Shown: positions 45,157 to 54,220, numbered from the stretch's first letter. The stretch: DNA of 64,000 nucleotides from Streptomyces sp. NBC_00370 (GCF_036084755.1 NZ_CP107968.1:124001-188000); one strand, 5' to 3'. Notes: generated by a model not told the origin, from the letters alone. Program-made: numbers and translations.

Positions 45157-46330
45157 CGGGCCCAGGGCCGCCACCGCGCCGCCGCACCCGCCCGGCAAGC
45201 AAGGGGAGTACGAGCACCGACACCATCGCCGCGCACACCAGGGACTCCGCCACGTCACCACCGATGATCTTCTGGTCGACTCCGATGGTAGTGATCGCGA
45301 CGACGACTGGCAGGCACGTCGCGGCGAGCAGGCCGAGCCCGGAGCGGTCCCGGCGGTCGAGGTCCCCGGGGGCCAGCAGATAGACCGGGCCCCCGCAGGA
45401 CAAGAAAGAGCAGCAAGAAGACCGGTACCAGCAGCAGTGACCTGACGTCCTACAGCAGGGCGTGGAGGTCGAAGCCGATGCCGGTGCTCACGTAGAACAG
45501 CGGGACCAGGAAACCGAAGCCCAGTCCCTCCATCTTGCCCAGGACCTCCGCTCTGCTCTTCGGCGCGGCCCCGTTCAGCACCAGGCGGGTCAGGACCCCG
45601 GCGGCGAACGCCGCCCAGCAGTAGTCGAATCCGAAGGCCGAGGCGAGCGCGAGCATGCGGGCGAGCAGCAGCATCACGAAACGTACGGCGAACTGCCCGC
45701 TGCTGTGCAGGGTCTGGTCGACCAGCCGGGAGAACCACGGCCGTCGGAGGCGCAGCGCCCACCAGACGGCGGCGGTGACCACGCCGAAGGCGGCCAGCAT
45801 CGCGGCGGACTCACCGGGCTTACGGCCGCTCAGCAGCAGCGCCACGGCGACCACGGGGCCGAACTCGCCGACCGCTCCGAACGCCGAAACCACCGCGCCG
45901 AACCGGCCCTTCAGCTCTCCGCCGTCCTTGAGATCGGCAGGACCGTCCCCAGCGCGGTGCTGGTCAGCGCCGTACCGATGACGAACGCCTTGAAGGGTTC
46001 GCCCCCGCTGATGGCGAACCCCACCCCGATCGCGGCGGCCAGCGAGACCAGCCAGGCGACGGCTGCGCGGCGCAGGGTGGGCCCGCGTACGGCCGCGAAG
46101 TCGATCTCGTAACCGGCCAGGAAGATCAGCATCGACAGCCCCAGGTCCGACAGCGTGTCGATCACGTGGTCCGGACGGGCCCAGCCGAGGACGTCCGGGC
46201 CGACGAGGATGCCCAGGCCGATCTCGAACACGACCAGCGGGATCCGTACCCGGTGCACCACCGCGTCGGCCAGCAGGGGCGCGAGCACGGCGGCGGCCAT
46301 GACGAGTACCAGGGTGCCGGAGTGTGACAC
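45119..46330 (-). pseudogene. CPA2-type cation/proton antiporter broken by frameshifts
   Basis: Three successive minus-strand frames give one membrane protein: from ATG 46330, LVLVMAAAVLAPLLADAVVH, LGILVGPDVLGWARPDHVID and LSMLIFLAGYEIDFAAVRG to about 45911; then FGAVGEFGPVVAVALLLSGR, WAAFAAGVLTRLVLNG and FLVPLFYVSTGIGFDLHALL to 45450; then LLAATCLPVVVAITTIGVDQ to about 45160. The order is that of Kef/NapA-like Na+/H+ or K+/H+ antiporters (about 400 residues, 12 segments). Frame breaks lie near 45900 and 45420. No functional protein can be made. Confidence 0.75.
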
Positions 46331-46412
46331 GGGTCCGCCCGGGCTCAGGTCCGGCCCGGCGAAAGGCGCCGCGCCGGGCCGTACGGTGTGACGTCGGCCG
46401 GCCGCTGACGCC

Positions 46413-46885
46413 TCACGGCGTCACGACGGCGAAGTCCGGGTCGGGCTCGCCGAGGTGTCCGAGGAGTTCGGTGAGCTTGCCCGCGTCCCCGGCGATCTCC
46501 ACACCGTCCCGTGCGGCGAGGTCCGCCGGGGGCAGGGCACCGACGAGCAACGCGCGCAGGTCGGGCTCGGCAAGGGTGAACTCGACCTGCGGCTCCGCGG
46601 TGGCCGACCCGGTGCCGGTGGCGTGGATGAGGACGCCGTTGTGCAGCCGCAGAGTGACGGGATCCTGTCCCTGGACGACGAATCGCACGGTGATGTCCGC
46701 GTCCCAGGCCCGGGGGCCGTCCACCCGGATCGCGAGGGCGTCGTAGGGCTGCTCGAGCGTCAGGGCGGCGAGCAGGTCGGCGGAGGTGGTGTTGGTGGGG
46801 GTGCCGATCGATCCGTCGCGCAGTTCGAGGGCCCCGGTGAGGTAGAAGTTGCGCCAGGGGCCGTTCTCGCTGCCGGGTGTCTTTT
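46413..46885 (-). pseudogene. Alkylsulfatase (SDS hydrolase type), C-terminal fragment
   Basis: The minus frame reads ENGPWRNFYLTGALELRDGS, then TSADLLAALTLEQPYDALAI and VTLRLHNGVLIHATGTGSAT to a stop at 46413. WRNFYLTGA.ELR.G is the dimerisation region and the rest is the SCP2-like C-terminal domain of linear primary alkylsulfatases. The metallo-beta-lactamase catalytic part is missing; upstream the sequence turns into a Ku remnant. Confidence 0.65.
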
Positions 46886-47140
46886 GAAGGCGGTCAACTT
46901 TCGGAGCAGGACGTACGGCTTTGCGGCGACCTGCACGCCGCTTCGAGGTACTACGTCTGTCCGAGGCGGATCGAGTCGACGCTGCTCCGGTCGACGAACG
47001 CCACGGTGTCGACCGTCTTCGCGGTCGGCAGAGGCAACTCAGCCAGCTCCTCATCCGTGACCGGGATGACCTGGTCATAGCCCTTGCCGACCTCGTCGTC
47101 GCGAAGCTCGGCACCGTCGCGTTCAGCGCGCGGCCTGTTC
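46886..47140 (-). pseudogene. Ku (non-homologous end-joining) protein fragment
   Basis: The minus strand reads ELRDDEVGKGYDQVIPVTDE, then ELAELPLPTAKTVDTVAFVD and SSVDSIRLGQT, then TAG and YLEA; a little later in another frame AAKPYVLLRK. This is the block GYEY..G.VIPVT.EELA.LPLPT..T..I..FV....IDPI.L...YYLE..........Y.LL found in bacterial Ku. Only about 75 codons remain, with an internal stop and frameshift, fused to the alkylsulfatase scrap. Confidence 0.6.
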
Positions 47141-47162
47141 GTCTCATGTGCTCGCCGACCGA

Positions 47163-48845
47163 TCAGGGGGTGCGCAGGGCGAGAACGGCGACGTCGTCGT
47201 CGTTCTTGTCGTCCGTGAGGCGGGTGCGGTCAATCAGCAGGTCGATGAATGCCGCCAGCGGGCGGTGGGCCAGCGACGCTGCGTGTCTGCGCAGCCGCTC
47301 AAGGCCCTCGTCGATGGGACGGCGGCGGCTCTCCACCAAACCGTCGGTATAGAGGACCAGTGTCGACCGGGGCGGCAGAGTCACACATGCGTCGGAGCGC
47401 ACCGGGGTGAGGTTGGTGCTCAGCAGAAGGCCGTGGCCGTCGGTGAGGTAGCGGGCCTGTCCGTCGTGGGTGATCAACAGGGGCGGAGGATGGCCAGCGT
47501 TTGTCCAGGTCAGCCGCCAGCCGCCGTCGGCGGCCTGGTCCATCACTCCGAAGATCAGTGTCACCATCGAGACTCCCGTGAGGGAAGTCGATCCGTCCAG
47601 TCGCGTCACGATGGCGCTGGGCGGCTCGTGGTGGCTCCAGGCGTACGCGCGGAGCATGCTGCGGATCTGTGCCATGCCGGCGGCGGCGTCCAGGTCGTGT
47701 CCGACCACGTCGCCGATGGCCAGGGCCGTCGTCCCGTCGGCCAGGGTGAAAGCGTCGTACCAGTCGCCGCCGACTTGCGAGTCGTCCGGTGCGGGGAGAT
47801 AGCGTGCGGCCATCTGCAGCCCGGGTACCGAGGGGAGTTGCGGCAGCAGGTGGCGCTGCATCGTCTCGGCGACTTTGCGCTGGCGCTGGTAGAGCCGGGC
47901 GTTGTCCAGAGCCAGCCCGGTACGGCGCGTGAGATCGTCCAGAAGTGACAGGTCGGCCGGTGTCAACGAACCCCGCGCAGTGGACCGCCCCAGCGTCAGC
48001 GCACCAAGTACGTCCCGCAGGCCCCGTATCGGGGCGATGGCGGCCGAGTGCATACCCGTCGCCTCGAACAACCTGGCCTGTTCGATGGCGATGCCGGAGT
48101 CCGGCGGTCCCTGGTAGGTCTGGGGCGTCACCAGGCTGGAGGCCGCACCCCGCAGTGCGCGGGAGAGCGGCATCGGCGAATCGGCCGGTACCGGCGGCAT
48201 CGGTCCCTGCAAGTCCTCCCGAGCGGCATACGTGCCGTCCTCGTAGTGCACCACGATGGCCCGCTCGACCTCGTCGCCCTCGGTGATCAGGTCGACCACC
48301 GCCCAGTCGGCGATACGGGGAACGACCAGGTGAACCAGCCGGTCCAGCGCCTCGTCGCTGTCGAGGGTGGAAGTCAACTGAGTGGTCGTCTCGGCCAGCA
48401 GCGTCAGTCGCTCCAGTTCCGGCAGCACCGACCCGGCCTCGCCGGGTAGATCAATGTCAGCCAGGTCAATATCGGCAGGATCGCGGTCGGTGAAGACCAC
48501 CACCGCGTCCGCGTCGGCGCTCGCCTCCGCGAACGGTGCCATCAGCCACGACAGCTCGACCAGCGACCCGTCGCCGCGCTCGAACCATCCGGCACCGACC
48601 AGCGCACGCCGGGCCGAGAACGCCTGGACGATCGAGCATTGGGCCCTGGCCAGCGGCCGGCCGTGCCGGTCTCGGTGCAGCAGATCGTGCGCGTCCCGGC
48701 CCACCATGTCAGCAGCGTCCCTGCCCAGCAGCCGCTGCGCATGACTGTTCACCCGCGCCACCGCGCCGCGCTCATCCACCACGCACACCGCCGCCCCGAG
48801 CAGATCGGCCACCTCCGCCGAAGACGCCGCCCCGGACGCGGTCAC
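47163..48845 (-). CDS. PAS-GAF-PP2C (RsbU/SpoIIE-type) serine phosphatase
   Basis: 560 residues if started at GTG 48845; TTG 48893 gives 576. An N-terminal PAS domain (AVCVVDERGAVARVNSHAQR, LLGRDAADMVGRDAHDLLHR) is followed by a GAF domain (TLDSDEALDRLVHLVVPRIA) and a PP2C-type phosphatase (QRHLLPQLPSVPGLQMAARY, GGDWYDAFTLADG, IGDVVGHDLDAAAGMAQIRS, LVLYTDGLVESR, DKNDDDVAVLAL) with the metal-binding Asp residues. Such proteins dephosphorylate anti-anti-sigma factors in response to a sensed signal. No anti-sigma gene is adjacent. Cytoplasmic. Confidence 0.85.
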   Translation of the reverse strand: MTASGAASSAEVADLLGAAVCVVDERGAVARVNSHAQRLLGRDAADMVGRDAHDLLHRDRHGRPLARAQCSIVQAFSARRALVGAGWFERGDGSLVELSWLMAPFAEASADADAVVVFTDRDPADIDLADIDLPGEAGSVLPELERLTLLAETTTQLTSTLDSDEALDRLVHLVVPRIADWAVVDLITEGDEVERAIVVHYEDGTYAAREDLQGPMPPVPADSPMPLSRALRGAASSLVTPQTYQGPPDSGIAIEQARLFEATGMHSAAIAPIRGLRDVLGALTLGRSTARGSLTPADLSLLDDLTRRTGLALDNARLYQRQRKVAETMQRHLLPQLPSVPGLQMAARYLPAPDDSQVGGDWYDAFTLADGTTALAIGDVVGHDLDAAAGMAQIRSMLRAYAWSHHEPPSAIVTRLDGSTSLTGVSMVTLIFGVMDQAADGGWRLTWTNAGHPPPLLITHDGQARYLTDGHGLLLSTNLTPVRSDACVTLPPRSTLVLYTDGLVESRRRPIDEGLERLRRHAASLAHRPLAAFIDLLIDRTRLTDDKNDDDVAVLALRTP

Positions 48846-49029
48846 GCCGCCGGCCCTGCGCTCGCCAACACTCCCCGCACCTCCTGTGGCCAATCCTGCA
48901 CCTCACCGTCGTCGTCAGCGTCTCACGAACCGTGCCCCCCGACCGAAGCAGAGACAGACCTGACACAACCCCTGGGAAGGGCCACCTCGACCAGCCCTGC
49001 TTCCCGGAGGGACCGAATCGCGAGAACCG

Positions 49030-49470
49030 CCAGAACCGCACCCTGTCCCACATCGCATCCGGCATGCGCCTCGAGGGCGACGACCTCGGCCAGTAGCCCG
49101 CCCGGCAGGAAAAGCCGGGCGCCTGGGCCCAGCTGTCGACGGAGCAGCAGGAGCGGCTGACCCGCCTGGGCGTAACTCCCGCCCAGGCGCCATCTCCAGC
49201 CCCGGCAGCCAAGGAGCCAGGCAAGGGCCAGAGCAAGGCAGAGCCGGCGTTCCAGCGAGGCTTGGCGGCCCTCTCCACATGGATCGGACGGGAAGGCGCA
49301 GGCTGGCATGTAGCCCGCAACCACACCGAGCCGACGGTGCCCGGCGACGCGCCCGAACCGACGCCGGTACGACTGGGCGTATGGGTGTCGAAGATTCGTT
49401 CCAGACGGGACAAGCTCACCCAGGACCGCGCGCCGCCCTCGCAGGGATGGGAGTGGATGGACTGGGTCCG
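49030..49470 (+). pseudogene. Helicase-associated (HA) domain remnant with internal TAG
   Basis: The plus frame reads LEGDDLGQ, TAG (49094-49096), then PARQEKPGAWAQLSTEQQER, LTRLGVTPAQAP, AFQRGLAALSTWIGREGAGW and PVRLGVWVSKIRSRRDKLTQ. It is the repeated HA domain found C-terminal to DEAD-like helicases in Streptomyces (WL.RQ....W..L...Q.ERL..LG..P.....FQRG..AL......R.G.......LGVWLSN.RSRR.KL). GQWLARQ appears mutated to GQ-stop. The helicase part is absent. Confidence 0.6.
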
Positions 49471-49677
49471 ACGCCGACCGTTGGGGGACGTTGAGCAAGC
49501 CGTCAAAAGAGGAGGGCGTAACGATGACTATGGGAGCCATTTCGGAGGAATTGCTTGATCGGTGCAGTTGGCCCAGGTTTTGGGGCGTAACACCGGTGCG
49601 CAGGTGGGCAACTCTCCTTCTCTGAGGTTGTATGCCCTTCATGATGGGAGGGGCCCGAGGAAGGGGTGGGATGGCGG

Positions 49678-50529
49678 ATGCGAGTGGTGACCTGGAACGT
49701 GTGGTGGCGCTTCGGGCCATGGGAGCAGCGCAGGGAGGCGATTCTCGGGGTTCTTCGCGATCTGCAGGCCGACGTGGTGGGTCTGCAGGAGGTGTGGTCG
49801 CGCGGTGAGGAGAACCTCGCGGCTTGGCTGGGCGAGCAGCTCGGTATGCGGTGGACGTGGGCCGCTTCCGACGCGCCGGGACGGTGGCAGAACCGGATCG
49901 GGGACGAGACCGTCGGCATCGGGAACGCGGTGCTGAGCCGGTGGCCCATCGTGGACCGTGAGGTAATGCGCCTTCCGACCACCGGTGGCCAGGACGACGG
50001 ACGCCTCGCGCTGCACGCATTGCTGGACGCGCCCGAACACCGGGTGCCGTTCTTCACCACACACCTCAACCACAGCCTCCACGAATCAGCGGTGCGGTGC
50101 CGACAGGTTGCGGCGCTGGCGAAGTTCATCGCCGCCCACCGCGGGACGGGTGCCTTTCCGCCAGTCGTCACCGGGGACTACAACGCCTGGCCGGACTCGG
50201 ACGAGATGCGACTGCTCGGCGGCTACAAGACCGCACCAGCGGTGCCGGGACAAGTACTCATGGACGCCTGGGAGTACGCCGATCCGGCCGCACCGTCGGC
50301 CACCTGGGACACCGCCAATCCTTACGCCGGCAGCGGCTCCGAGCCCAACGTGCGGTGCGACTACATCCACGTGGGGCCGGCCGGCGCGGATGGCGTCGGG
50401 CGGGTCCGCGCGGTACGGCGTGCCGGCGACCAACCGGTGGACAGCGTCTGGCCGTCCGACCACGCGGCAGTCGTGGCGGACTTGGCACTGGAACCTGTTT
50501 CCCGGAGTGACACCCATGTCAGCTGCTAG
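49678..50529 (+). CDS. Endonuclease/exonuclease/phosphatase (EEP) family protein
   Basis: 283 residues from ATG 49678 (GTG 49666 also possible). The EEP core is complete: RVVTWNVWWRFGPW with the first Asn, ADVVGLQEVW with the metal-binding Glu, FFTTHLNHSLHES, PPVVTGDYNAWPDSDEMRLL with the Asp/Asn pair and the closing VWPSDHAAVVADL with the catalytic Asp-His. No signal peptide, so it is probably a cytoplasmic phosphodiesterase or phosphatase of unknown substrate. Its end overlaps the start of the Nudix gene by 14 bases, so the two are translated together and may process a common metabolite. Confidence 0.85.
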   Translation: MRVVTWNVWWRFGPWEQRREAILGVLRDLQADVVGLQEVWSRGEENLAAWLGEQLGMRWTWAASDAPGRWQNRIGDETVGIGNAVLSRWPIVDREVMRLPTTGGQDDGRLALHALLDAPEHRVPFFTTHLNHSLHESAVRCRQVAALAKFIAAHRGTGAFPPVVTGDYNAWPDSDEMRLLGGYKTAPAVPGQVLMDAWEYADPAAPSATWDTANPYAGSGSEPNVRCDYIHVGPAGADGVGRVRAVRRAGDQPVDSVWPSDHAAVVADLALEPVSRSDTHVSC

Positions 50530-51019
50530 ACAGCACATCGCCATAGACGCGGGAGTCGAGATACCCGTGCCCGCCGACGGAGAGATATGGACCGTCGGCG
50601 CGGTGATCCTGAATGAGCACGGTGCGGCCTTCGCCCAAAAACGCAGCCCTGACCGACGGCTGTTTCCTGACCTCTGGGACATCGTCGGCGGGCACGTCGA
50701 ACCGGGTGAATCGCTGATCGGCGCCCTCGCCCGCGAGGTCGAGGAAGAGACCGGGTGGCGGCTGCGCCGCGTGCGCCGGCTCCTGGGCATCTCGTCGTGG
50801 ACCGGCGACGACGGAGGCGGACTACGGCACGAAGCCGACTACCTCGTCGACGTCGACGGCGACCTCGACCACCCGGCACTGGAATGGGCCAAGCACTCCG
50901 CGTACGACTGGTTCGGCCCCCATGACCTCCGCCGGCTCAAGGAGAGTTGCCCGCCCGGGAATTACCTGCTCCACGATCTGATCGCCAGGGTCATGGAGCA
51001 GGAGCAGAACCGAACTTGA
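50516..51019 (+). CDS. Nudix hydrolase
   Basis: 167 residues from ATG 50516, inside the end of the EEP gene. The Nudix box is complete: GGHVEPGESLIGALAREVEE followed by ETGW (G-x5-E-x7-RE-x-x-EE-x-G-x). Upstream, EIWTVGAVILNEHGAAFAQK and LFPDLWDIVGGHVEPGE resemble 8-oxo-dGTP- or NTP-type Nudix proteins of the MutT branch. The overlap with the EEP gene suggests joint use. Confidence 0.85.
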   Translation: MSAARQHIAIDAGVEIPVPADGEIWTVGAVILNEHGAAFAQKRSPDRRLFPDLWDIVGGHVEPGESLIGALAREVEEETGWRLRRVRRLLGISSWTGDDGGGLRHEADYLVDVDGDLDHPALEWAKHSAYDWFGPHDLRRLKESCPPGNYLLHDLIARVMEQEQNRT

Positions 51020-51326
51020 CGCCGACAGTCGACCAGCGGGTCCATGGTGGCCGGGGCGACGCCGAGATTGGCATCGAAGTTGCCGCAGCGAGTGGGGGCG
51101 ACTTCGGAGGCAACAAGGTGATGTGCCCCGTCGCATGCGGGACTGCCACGTACGCGTTCACGCCCTACGCCTCGACAGCAGTGTCGTGGCCAGCCAACTG
51201 CTTGGGTGGCTGGCTGCCGATGCTCATGCGCGCCAACGCGAGTTCACCGGGCAGGCCGTGAACGGACCGGTCACGCCTGAATGTGCGGCAGGCCGGGGAC
51301 CGTGGTCAAGGTGGCAGTCGCGGTTA
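51020..51326. other. Gap before the IS5 element
   Basis: No convincing gene on either strand; frames present are short or run into the IS. No hairpin stands out. Confidence 0.3.
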
Positions 51327-52191
51327 AGCCGTGTCCTATGTGGTGAGGTTGCGGAAGCGTTTGTAGCAGCAGATGGCCGCTGCGAGCCCGAGAAAGGCCA
51401 GGTAGTTGCGGGGGTGGCGTTCGTAGCGGTGGTTGAGTCTGCGGTAACCGGTGAGCCAGGACATGGTGCGTTCGATGACCCACCGCCGGCGTCCTAATCG
51501 TTCGATTGACTCGATGCCCTTGCGGGCGATGCGGACGCCGATGCGTTTGCCCCACAACCACTTTCGCAGGTGAGGTACGTCGTAGGCTTTGTCCGCGTGG
51601 AGGCGCTGGGGTTTGAAGTAGTGGCCTCGGTGGGGGTCGTGTCTCGTTTGGTGACCCGTGATCATGGGCTTCAGCGCGAGGCTGTCGTGGGTGTTTGCCG
51701 CGGAGAGGCCGACGAGTAGGGGCAGTCCGTTCGCGTCCGACAGGACGTGCATCTTGGAACCCGGTTTGCCGCGGTCCACGGGGCTCGGACCGGTGAGTTC
51801 GCCCCTTTTTAGCCCTCACGTGCGCGGAGTCCAGAACCGCGCGGGAGAGGTCCAGCAGGCCGGCGTCGTCCAATCGGTGCAGGATCTTCTCGTGCAGCTG
51901 GCCCCACACACCTGCACGCGACCAGATCAGGAACCTGCGGTGGGCCGTCGACTTCGATATCCCGAAGCACGGCGGCAACGCCCGCCAGGCACAACCGCTG
52001 ACCAACACGTAAATGATCGCGGCGAACAGCGTCTCATCAGGCGTGTCTTGCGTCCCACCGCCCTGCGGCCGCACCTTCGACGGCGGGATCAGCGACTCCG
52101 CGATCTCCCACAGCCCGTCCGGAGCAATCCAACTCCACGTACCTCGCCCCATACCCAAGCCCAACGACCCAACCCCACATAGGACACGGTC
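51327..52191 (-). mobile_element. IS5-family element (IS427-like, two-frame transposase), apparently complete
   Basis: About 865 bp bounded by 15-bp inverted repeats: CCGTGTCCTATGTGG at 51329-51343 and CCACATAGGACACGG at 52175-52189. It contains a two-frame transposase on the minus strand. A near-identical right-end fragment lies at 27978-28231. I could not define a target duplication. The copy inserted beside an older IS5 scrap (52194-52292). It is the most intact mobile element in the window and may still be active. Confidence 0.8.
51336..52152 (-). CDS. IS5-family transposase, two overlapping frames
   Basis: Frame A starts at ATG 52152 (MGRGTWSWIAPDGLWEIAES) and carries the helix-turn-helix region and first catalytic Asp (LLDLSRAVLDSAHVRAKKG). 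Frame B runs to 51336 and carries GELTGPSPVDRGKPGSKMHV, YFKPQRLHADKAYDVPHLRK with the second Asp and RRRWVIERTMSWLTGYRRLN with the final Glu. The switch lies at GCTAAAAAGGGGCG near 51808-51820; frame B is +1 relative to A by my count. IS5 elements of the IS427 group typically make their transposase by frameshifting, so this is probably natural rather than damage. Confidence 0.75.
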
Positions 52192-52193
52192 TA

Positions 52194-52292
52194 AATCAGT
52201 CCCGGGCGGTCGCAACCCGCTACGACAAACGCGGCTACATCTGCCTCGGCACCACAACTGCGGCAGCCCTGGTCGTCTGGCTCCGGACCTGA
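52194..52292 (+). pseudogene. IS5-family transposase C-terminal scrap
   Basis: A frame of 32 codons reads AVATRYDKRGYICLGTTTAA ALVVWLRT and stops at 52290-52292. This is the conserved end of IS5-family transposases (VATRYDKR....LG....A.L.IWLR). It has no upstream part; the complete IS5 element is inserted directly beside it. Confidence 0.7.
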
Positions 52293-52306
52293 CGATCGGA
52301 TATCGC

Positions 52307-52570
52307 TCAGACAGCGTCCTCGGAAGGCCGCTGATGGCCGCACGGCACCGTGGCACCGCTCTTGTCGAAGACCTCGGCGTCATGCCCAGCGTTCACCCAC
52401 ACCGTGACGCCTTAGTCATGCACGACCACATTGAACGGCGACTGCTCCGGCGCTGCCACTGACACCACGGTGAACTCATCGCCAGGGTTCATCCAGTGAT
52501 CGGTTCCCCACGGCTCGATCCACAGGCAGACCATGTTGCTGGTCGCGTTACTCACGCTCGTCTTGGACAC
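52307..52570 (-). pseudogene. Hypothetical gene interrupted by an in-frame TAA
   Basis: From GTG 52570 the minus frame reads SNATSNMVCLWIEPWGTDHW, MNPGDEFTVVSVAAPEQSPF, NVVVHD, TAA (52412-52414), then in the same frame GVTVWVNAGHDAEVFDKSGA and ends VPCGHQRPSEDAV. The part after the stop is as protein-like as the part before and completes a small beta-sandwich-like hypothetical protein (about 87 residues) seen widely in Streptomyces. A single base change may have killed it. Confidence 0.55.
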
Positions 52571-52709
52571 GGTCGTAGCCTTACCAGCAACATGATCAGC
52601 CGGACAAGGCCCCTCAGGCGGGCAGTTGGCGAGAATCGAGCAGGGCCTCAGGCCGCTGCGTAGCACGCGCCTTTACTCCGACGGCTCGACAGCGGAGCAC
52701 GTCTCCGCA

Positions 52710-53021
52710 ATGGTCGATGCGCTCCTCTGCGTCCTGGCAGGAGTTGCCGTCATCCTGATCTGCACCGCCACATTCCTTCACCAGCGAACCCGGCGCCCCC
52801 CGGCCGCAGTCGGCCAGCTACGCAACTGGCTGGGGTCCCACGCCGGCACCAGCCAACGCGGCGAGACCTCCCCGCGCCGCAGGGATTCGAGCATCGTCAA
52901 CCCAAGTACGAGCCGCCAACGGGCCAGCGCTATCCTCCTGCGACTGATCACTTACAGAAGGGGATCCCGATGCTCCGAAGACGTCTTGCCCTCGCGGCTG
53001 CCATATCAGCCATCACACTGA
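52710..53021 (+). CDS. Possible small membrane protein (weak call)
   Basis: From ATG 52710 the frame gives MVDALLCVLAGVAVILICTA, one membrane helix, and then a basic, low-complexity tail of about 75 residues that runs 52 bases into the thioredoxin gene. The helix is believable but the tail is not, and no ribosome binding site stands out. Confidence 0.2.
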   Translation: MVDALLCVLAGVAVILICTATFLHQRTRRPPAAVGQLRNWLGSHAGTSQRGETSPRRRDSSIVNPSTSRQRASAILLRLITYRRGSRCSEDVLPSRLPYQPSH

Positions 53022-53566
53022 CCGTCGGCTGCGACTCCGGCAGTACCACCGCAGCGCAGGCACCGGTGGCCACGACAACTTCCCCTTCAAGCAGCGTGCC
53101 CAAGGCTGCAACGTCCCCCAGCAGCCCGACCGCCCCGGCGCCACCGGCAGCCGCTCACGGTCTGCCGGAGGGATACGACGCCAGCCGAAACGCAAAGGCC
53201 GACATTCAGGCTGCCCTCGCGACAGCGGCGAAGAAGCACCGGGAAGTGCTGATCGATTTCGGTGCCAACTGGTGTCCCGACTGCGGGTCACTGGACGCAT
53301 TGTTCCGTTCGGCCCGGGTCGAACCGCTGTTGCAGAAGGATTACGTCGTGGTCGCTGTGGACGTGGGCGAGTTCGACCACAACATCGACCTCGCCGAACA
53401 GTACATCGACCTGCAGACCAGTGGCATCCCAGCCCTGGTCGTCCTGAAGTCGGACGGGGCCCCGCGGACCGCCACGAACGACGGGGCGTTCTCCAACGCC
53501 CGCGCCATGGGCCCTGACCAGGTCAGCGCATTCCTGACCCGCTGGGCACCCGACGGACGCACGTGA
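52970..53566 (+). CDS. Thioredoxin-fold lipoprotein
   Basis: 198 residues from ATG 52970. MLRRRLALAAAISAITLTVGC ends in a lipobox-like T-V-G-C, then a Ser/Thr/Pro linker to about residue 65, and a thioredoxin domain with VLIDFGANWCPDCGSLDALF (CxxC motif CPDC) and IPALVVLKSDG (cis-Pro). It resembles the C-terminal (gamma) domain of DsbD. It is probably anchored outside the membrane and reduces or oxidises thiols. The next gene starts inside its stop codon and encodes an nDsbD-like protein. Confidence 0.8.
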   Translation: MLRRRLALAAAISAITLTVGCDSGSTTAAQAPVATTTSPSSSVPKAATSPSSPTAPAPPAAAHGLPEGYDASRNAKADIQAALATAAKKHREVLIDFGANWCPDCGSLDALFRSARVEPLLQKDYVVVAVDVGEFDHNIDLAEQYIDLQTSGIPALVVLKSDGAPRTATNDGAFSNARAMGPDQVSAFLTRWAPDGRT

Positions 53567-54075
53567 CGACAGTACGGGCGTGGGGCGTAGCCCTGAGCGC
53601 GGCCACGGCTGCCACCCTTGTCCTCAGCGGATGCGGAACCACACGGGTCCCTCAACCCACAGCTCACGCCACGGCTCACGGCGTCACGCTCACCGTCACA
53701 CTGCTGCCTGCGTCCAACGGCCGGCGCGAGCTCCAGGCAACCTTCAGGCCGCAACAGCCCGGCTTCCACATCTACAGCATCGACCTCCCCGCACATGGCA
53801 TCGACGGACTGGGCATCCCCACCAGGCTGTCGGTGCAAGGCAGTCTCACCGCGGTCGCCAAACCGACAGCGAACCTCGCGACCCGCCTCCTGCGACCGGC
53901 AGGTCTCCAGTCCGAGATCCCCGTCTATCCGAACGGTTCCGTGACGTTCAGCCTGCCCGTCCGACAAACCAGTGGCCGGCAGGCAGACGTGATCGTCAGT
54001 TACGGAGCCTGCAGCGAGAACACCTGCCTCATCCCCGTCAAACACAAAGTGATCCACCTGAACCTCAACTACTGA
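53563..54075 (+). CDS. DsbD N-terminal-domain-like lipoprotein
   Basis: 170 residues from GTG 53563, overlapping the thioredoxin gene's stop (GTGA). A hydrophobic signal with lipobox L-S-G-C (SAATAATLVLSGCGTTRV) is followed by an immunoglobulin-like beta domain with VTLTVTLLPASNGRRELQAT and a terminal VSYGACSENTCLIPVKHKV; the two Cys five residues apart in the C-x4-C-x-x-P setting resemble the active disulfide of nDsbD. It probably exchanges electrons with the thioredoxin lipoprotein. The transmembrane DsbD/CcdA part is not in the window. Confidence 0.65.
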   Translation: MTTVRAWGVALSAATAATLVLSGCGTTRVPQPTAHATAHGVTLTVTLLPASNGRRELQATFRPQQPGFHIYSIDLPAHGIDGLGIPTRLSVQGSLTAVAKPTANLATRLLRPAGLQSEIPVYPNGSVTFSLPVRQTSGRQADVIVSYGACSENTCLIPVKHKVIHLNLNY

Positions 54076-54220
54076 CTCCGGCCGTCAGGGTGACTTCAGG
54101 GTGTCGAAAGTGAGGCCGGCTCCAACGATCAAGCCATCGAGGAGTTTGAGACGGCTTGACGCCTCACATCGGCCTTGACCGGCACCTTCTCCAGGGGGAA
54201 GATCCTCGCGAGGTGATGTG

